Assembly (NCBI GenBank): GCA_003557725.1
Contig: PWNQ01000200.1
Coordinates: forward strand, 1 to 33,082
From: Bacteroidales bacterium
GTDB lineage: Bacteria > Bacteroidota > Bacteroidia > Bacteroidales > PWNQ01
Reading direction: 5' to 3'
Length of the DNA: 33,082 nt
Shown here: positions 30,811 through 33,082 of the stretch, in pieces
How the letters are laid out: every line of letters begins with the position of its first letter
Position numbering within the stretch: the first letter of the stretch is position 1
Made by a program: the position numbers and the translations under genes
Notes under the pieces: generated by a model
Told to the model about the DNA's origin: nothing
The model's input: only the letters and a program-made list of their open reading frames with translations
Database searches by the model: none

Positions 30811-31725
30811 ATGGGAAATCTAAAAGAAGTACGGAATAGAATCGCTTCTGTAAAAAATACACAGCAGATTACCAATGCCATGAAAATGGTATCGGCCTCA
30901 AAATTGCGTAAATCACAAACATCCATACAGAAAATCAGGCCCTACAATCGCAAACTGCTGGATATACTAAATTATATTTCCCGGGATTTTAACCTGAAGG
31001 AAATGGATGTGCCCCTGCTGAAAAAACCGGAACCAGAAAAAGTGCTCCTGGTTGGATTCTCCGCCAACAGAGGCCTCTGCGGATCTTTTAACTCAAGCAT
31101 AATGAAAGCCTTCCAGAAAATAGTAAAATCCAATTACAGCCAGCAAAAAAGCAATGGAACCTTGCACACCTATCCTGTAGGAAAAAAAATACACCAATAT
31201 TTGGCCAGTCACAACTACCCAATTGAAAGTTATGAAGAAGACCTGGTGGAAAAACCCACCTATGAAAAAGTTGCCCTGCTGGCCGATAAGCTGATCCACC
31301 TGTTTACTCAAGAAGGATTTGACCGCATCGAATTGGTTTATAACTCCTATAAAAATACAGCCACACAAGAGATCATATCAGAGATATTTTTGCCCATGCA
31401 TATGGAAGAGGATGAAAATCAAATGGATGAAGAAGAGGACAGTTGGAGCAATATACAGGAGTATATCTATGAACCAAGCAGAGAAGCTATCATTCGTGAC
31501 TTGCTGCCCAAAATTTTACGCGTACAGCTCTTTAAAATCTTCCTGGATTCCAATGCCGCAGAACATGGAGCACGAATGACAGCCATGCATCAGGCCACAG
31601 AAAACGCCAAAGAGCTGCTTAAAGACTTGAAACTGGCATACAATAAAGCACGACAATCTGCAATTACCAATGAAATCATTGAAATTACCAGCGGGGCAAA
31701 TGCCCTTAGGGGTATGGCACGGTAA
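30811..31725 (+). CDS. atpG: F1Fo ATP synthase subunit gamma
   Basis: This 304-residue central-shaft subunit starts NLKEVRNRIASVKNTQQITNAMKMVSASKLRK, the family N-terminal helix. The Rossmann-like middle includes LLVGFSANRGLCGSFNSSI. It ends in the long C-terminal helix EHGARMTAMHQATENAKELL ... YNKARQSAITNEIIEITSGANAL. A short acidic insertion (HMEEDENQMDEEEDSW, about 194-211) is lineage-type variation. It is the last ATP synthase gene here; only a weak CCCGC/GCGGG pairing without a T run follows it. Confidence 0.96.
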   Translation: MGNLKEVRNRIASVKNTQQITNAMKMVSASKLRKSQTSIQKIRPYNRKLLDILNYISRDFNLKEMDVPLLKKPEPEKVLLVGFSANRGLCGSFNSSIMKAFQKIVKSNYSQQKSNGTLHTYPVGKKIHQYLASHNYPIESYEEDLVEKPTYEKVALLADKLIHLFTQEGFDRIELVYNSYKNTATQEIISEIFLPMHMEEDENQMDEEEDSWSNIQEYIYEPSREAIIRDLLPKILRVQLFKIFLDSNAAEHGARMTAMHQATENAKELLKDLKLAYNKARQSAITNEIIEITSGANALRGMAR

Positions 31726-31803
31726 ACATTACCCCGCTTTCGTTGTTAATTGATAAACCCTGCGGGAATAAAGTATTATATAACCTAATAAATAAATATA
31801 ATT

Positions 31804-32316
31804 ATGCTATCAGAAAAAATGCAAGAAGCGCTAAATGACCAAATTAACAAGGAGCTATGGTCTTCATATCTTTATTTATCCATGTCGGCTTACTTTGAGG
31901 ACAGGGGTCTTCCGGGTTTTGCCAACTGGATGAAGGTTCAGGCACAGGAGGAAGTTTCCCACGCCATGAAGTTTTTTAACTACATAAACGACCGGGGTGG
32001 CAGGGTGATCCTTAAGCCCATCGTGGAGGTTCCCTCTGAGTGGACTGACACCAAAGCCGTAGTAGAAGAAACCCTCAACCATGAGAAGTTGGTATCCTCT
32101 TATATAAACAACCTGGTTGATCAGGCCATCAAGGAAAAGGATCATGCCACCAATAATATGCTTCAGTGGTTTGTGGAAGAGCAGGTTGAAGAAGAGGCCA
32201 GTGTTAGTGAGCTGTTGGACAAGGTAGAAATGACAGAAGGGAAGCCACATGTCATACTGAATATTGACAAAGAACTGGGACAGCGGGTTTTTGTTGATGA
32301 GACCAAAGAAGGCTAA
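31804..32316 (+). CDS. ftnA: Ferritin (non-haem, FtnA type)
   Basis: This 170-residue subunit belongs to a 24-mer iron-storage cage. The ferroxidase residues are at the same numbers as in E. coli FtnA: Glu17, Glu50 and His53 (A site), Glu94 and Glu130 (B site), with Gln127. The third iron site residues Glu49, Glu126 and Glu129 are also present, so oxidation of Fe(II) should be intact. The C-terminus (LGQRVFVDETKEG) shows no clear encapsulin-targeting peptide. It is a single gene with a strong terminator after it and is convergent with the encapsulin shell gene. Confidence 0.95.
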   Translation: MLSEKMQEALNDQINKELWSSYLYLSMSAYFEDRGLPGFANWMKVQAQEEVSHAMKFFNYINDRGGRVILKPIVEVPSEWTDTKAVVEETLNHEKLVSSYINNLVDQAIKEKDHATNNMLQWFVEEQVEEEASVSELLDKVEMTEGKPHVILNIDKELGQRVFVDETKEG

Positions 32317-32348
32317 GAAACGTTAGCGACTATTTTTAAGCACATACC

Positions 32349-32383
32349 AAAAAAAGGCAGGGACAAAATCCCTGCCTTTTTTT
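32349..32383. terminator. Bidirectional intrinsic terminator between ferritin and encapsulin
   Basis: GGCAGGGA (32356-32363), loop CAAAA, TCCCTGCC (32369-32376), with seven A before and seven T after. A perfect 8-bp GC-rich stem flanked by A and T runs can end transcripts from both convergent genes. Confidence 0.92.
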
Positions 32384-32407
32384 ATGTCATAGAACTCCAT
32401 TCCCTCA

Positions 32408-33082
32408 TTACTTAAACACCATCACCGCTGCCGGGTCCAACACCTGGAAGGCAAATGATTCGGTAAGGTACAGTTGCACCTTTTTATTGGTATGGCTTTC
32501 ATATCCAATGGAGAAATCTTGTCCCAGTGTTAATCGAAAACACCCTTCATCATCGGCTACCATCATACCTCCTTCAATACCATGTGCCAGGATAATATCT
32601 CCTTTGATGGTAGCTTCCACCTGTTTTCTCAACGGGTATCCTTTCATGTGGCTGTTGATCTTCTGAAACAACTCCGGGCCAACTACAAAATGAAAGGGTG
32701 CGTGAACACCTTTTTGCTCAAAGCGGATAATGGCCAGTGAAAGCACCTCCACCAGGTTGTCCATTTCTTCGGGAAAATTAACGGCACTATGCTCGCTGGC
32801 ATGGAGCAGCCCCTGGATATTGGCTTGTTTGAACCCGTGGTAAATGGCATTTTCTTCAAAGCGGGCCATTTTTAGTGCCGCTTCCTGCAGGTTATCCAGG
32901 TCTATATCCTCATTGCCCCGGGCCACATTATCCAGTTCCCAGATATCCAACTCAAAAGAAATACGAGCTTCCACCAACGGAAGGAGCTTGTGAATGCCAT
33001 ACTGAACGTCCTTTTTCCCTTGACGGGCCGGCAGGTCAAGCTCCCCCAAAGGAACTGCTGCAAAGTCCATCCCTTTAGGCCC
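32408..33082 (-). CDS. Family 1 encapsulin shell protein, N-terminus beyond the window
   Basis: 224 residues of an encapsulin, the HK97-fold protein that builds icosahedral protein nanocompartments. The frame stays open to the window edge and reads GPKGMDFAAVPLGELDLP, aligning with the T. maritima segment GPYGWEYAAHPLGE. The Met in it is therefore internal, and roughly 40 residues are missing. Other matches are LPLVEARISFELDIWELDN (WELDN-x-x-RG), ALKMARFEENAIYHG, GQDFSIGYE and the C-terminal TESFAFQVLDPAAVMVF. Family 1 cargo genes usually lie just upstream in the same operon, which would be to the right of this window. The shell converges with ferritin, hinting at an iron-related role. Confidence 0.95.
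   Translation of the reverse strand, partial: GPKGMDFAAVPLGELDLPARQGKKDVQYGIHKLLPLVEARISFELDIWELDNVARGNEDIDLDNLQEAALKMARFEENAIYHGFKQANIQGLLHASEHSAVNFPEEMDNLVEVLSLAIIRFEQKGVHAPFHFVVGPELFQKINSHMKGYPLRKQVEATIKGDIILAHGIEGGMMVADDEGCFRLTLGQDFSIGYESHTNKKVQLYLTESFAFQVLDPAAVMVFK

Noticed and set aside
31804-32316. Ferritin as the encapsulin cargo
   Set aside because: It is a classical 24-mer ferritin without a recognisable C-terminal targeting peptide, and is on the opposite strand with a strong terminator between the genes.

Overview
The window is a chromosomal segment of a Bacteroidota bacterium, most likely of the Bacteroidales/Marinilabiliales type. The signs are promoters of the form TTTG-N19-TAnnTTTG, weak or absent Shine-Dalgarno sequences, lipoproteins of families found mainly in this phylum (DUF4292, DUF4837), a PorW/SprE-like type IX secretion/gliding lipoprotein, an AtpB with a long exported N-terminal extension, and F1Fo genes in the order B-E-F-H-A-G without atpD and atpC. 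No rRNA, tRNA, CRISPR array, prophage or complete insertion sequence was seen.

Layout. (1) 1-3057: the 3' part of mnmG, two perfect 16-bp parS palindromes, a class I methyltransferase, and two repeat-rich intergenic stretches (heptamer, 20-mer hairpin and 9-mer arrays, plus copies of an interspersed inverted repeat). The parS pair beside mnmG suggests proximity to the replication origin. (2) 3058-8316: a 1227-residue multi-pass sensor histidine kinase with no partner regulator in view, then a polysaccharide flippase. (3) 8298-16531: a co-directional cell-envelope run led by a good promoter: dut, a sugar-1-phosphate nucleotidyltransferase, a TPR lipoprotein, a DUF4292 lipoprotein, an EnvC-like activator with a degenerate LytM domain, an MltD-like LysM transglycosylase and a DUF4837 lipoprotein. 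(4) 16537-20880: aminopeptidase P (minus), an S41 C-terminal processing protease, iron superoxide dismutase, and a P-loop NMP-kinase-like protein (minus), with a compound two-way terminator between the last two. (5) 20881-25179: a repeat-rich gap, a mannose-6-phosphate isomerase, and the PorW/SprE-like TPR lipoprotein. (6) 25261-31725: a canonical promoter, a bactofilin, AtpZ, an AtpI-like protein and atpBEFHAG, with a strong hairpin between atpE and atpF. (7) 31804-33082: a ferritin convergent with a family 1 encapsulin shell gene that runs off the right edge.

Most genes are ordinary housekeeping and envelope genes. The least ordinary items are the parS pair, the five-copy interspersed inverted repeat, the 20-bp hairpin array, the substituted glycine motif of the c-subunit, the atpE-atpF hairpin, and the ferritin/encapsulin pairing. 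I did not find a clear candidate for a wholly new multi-gene system.
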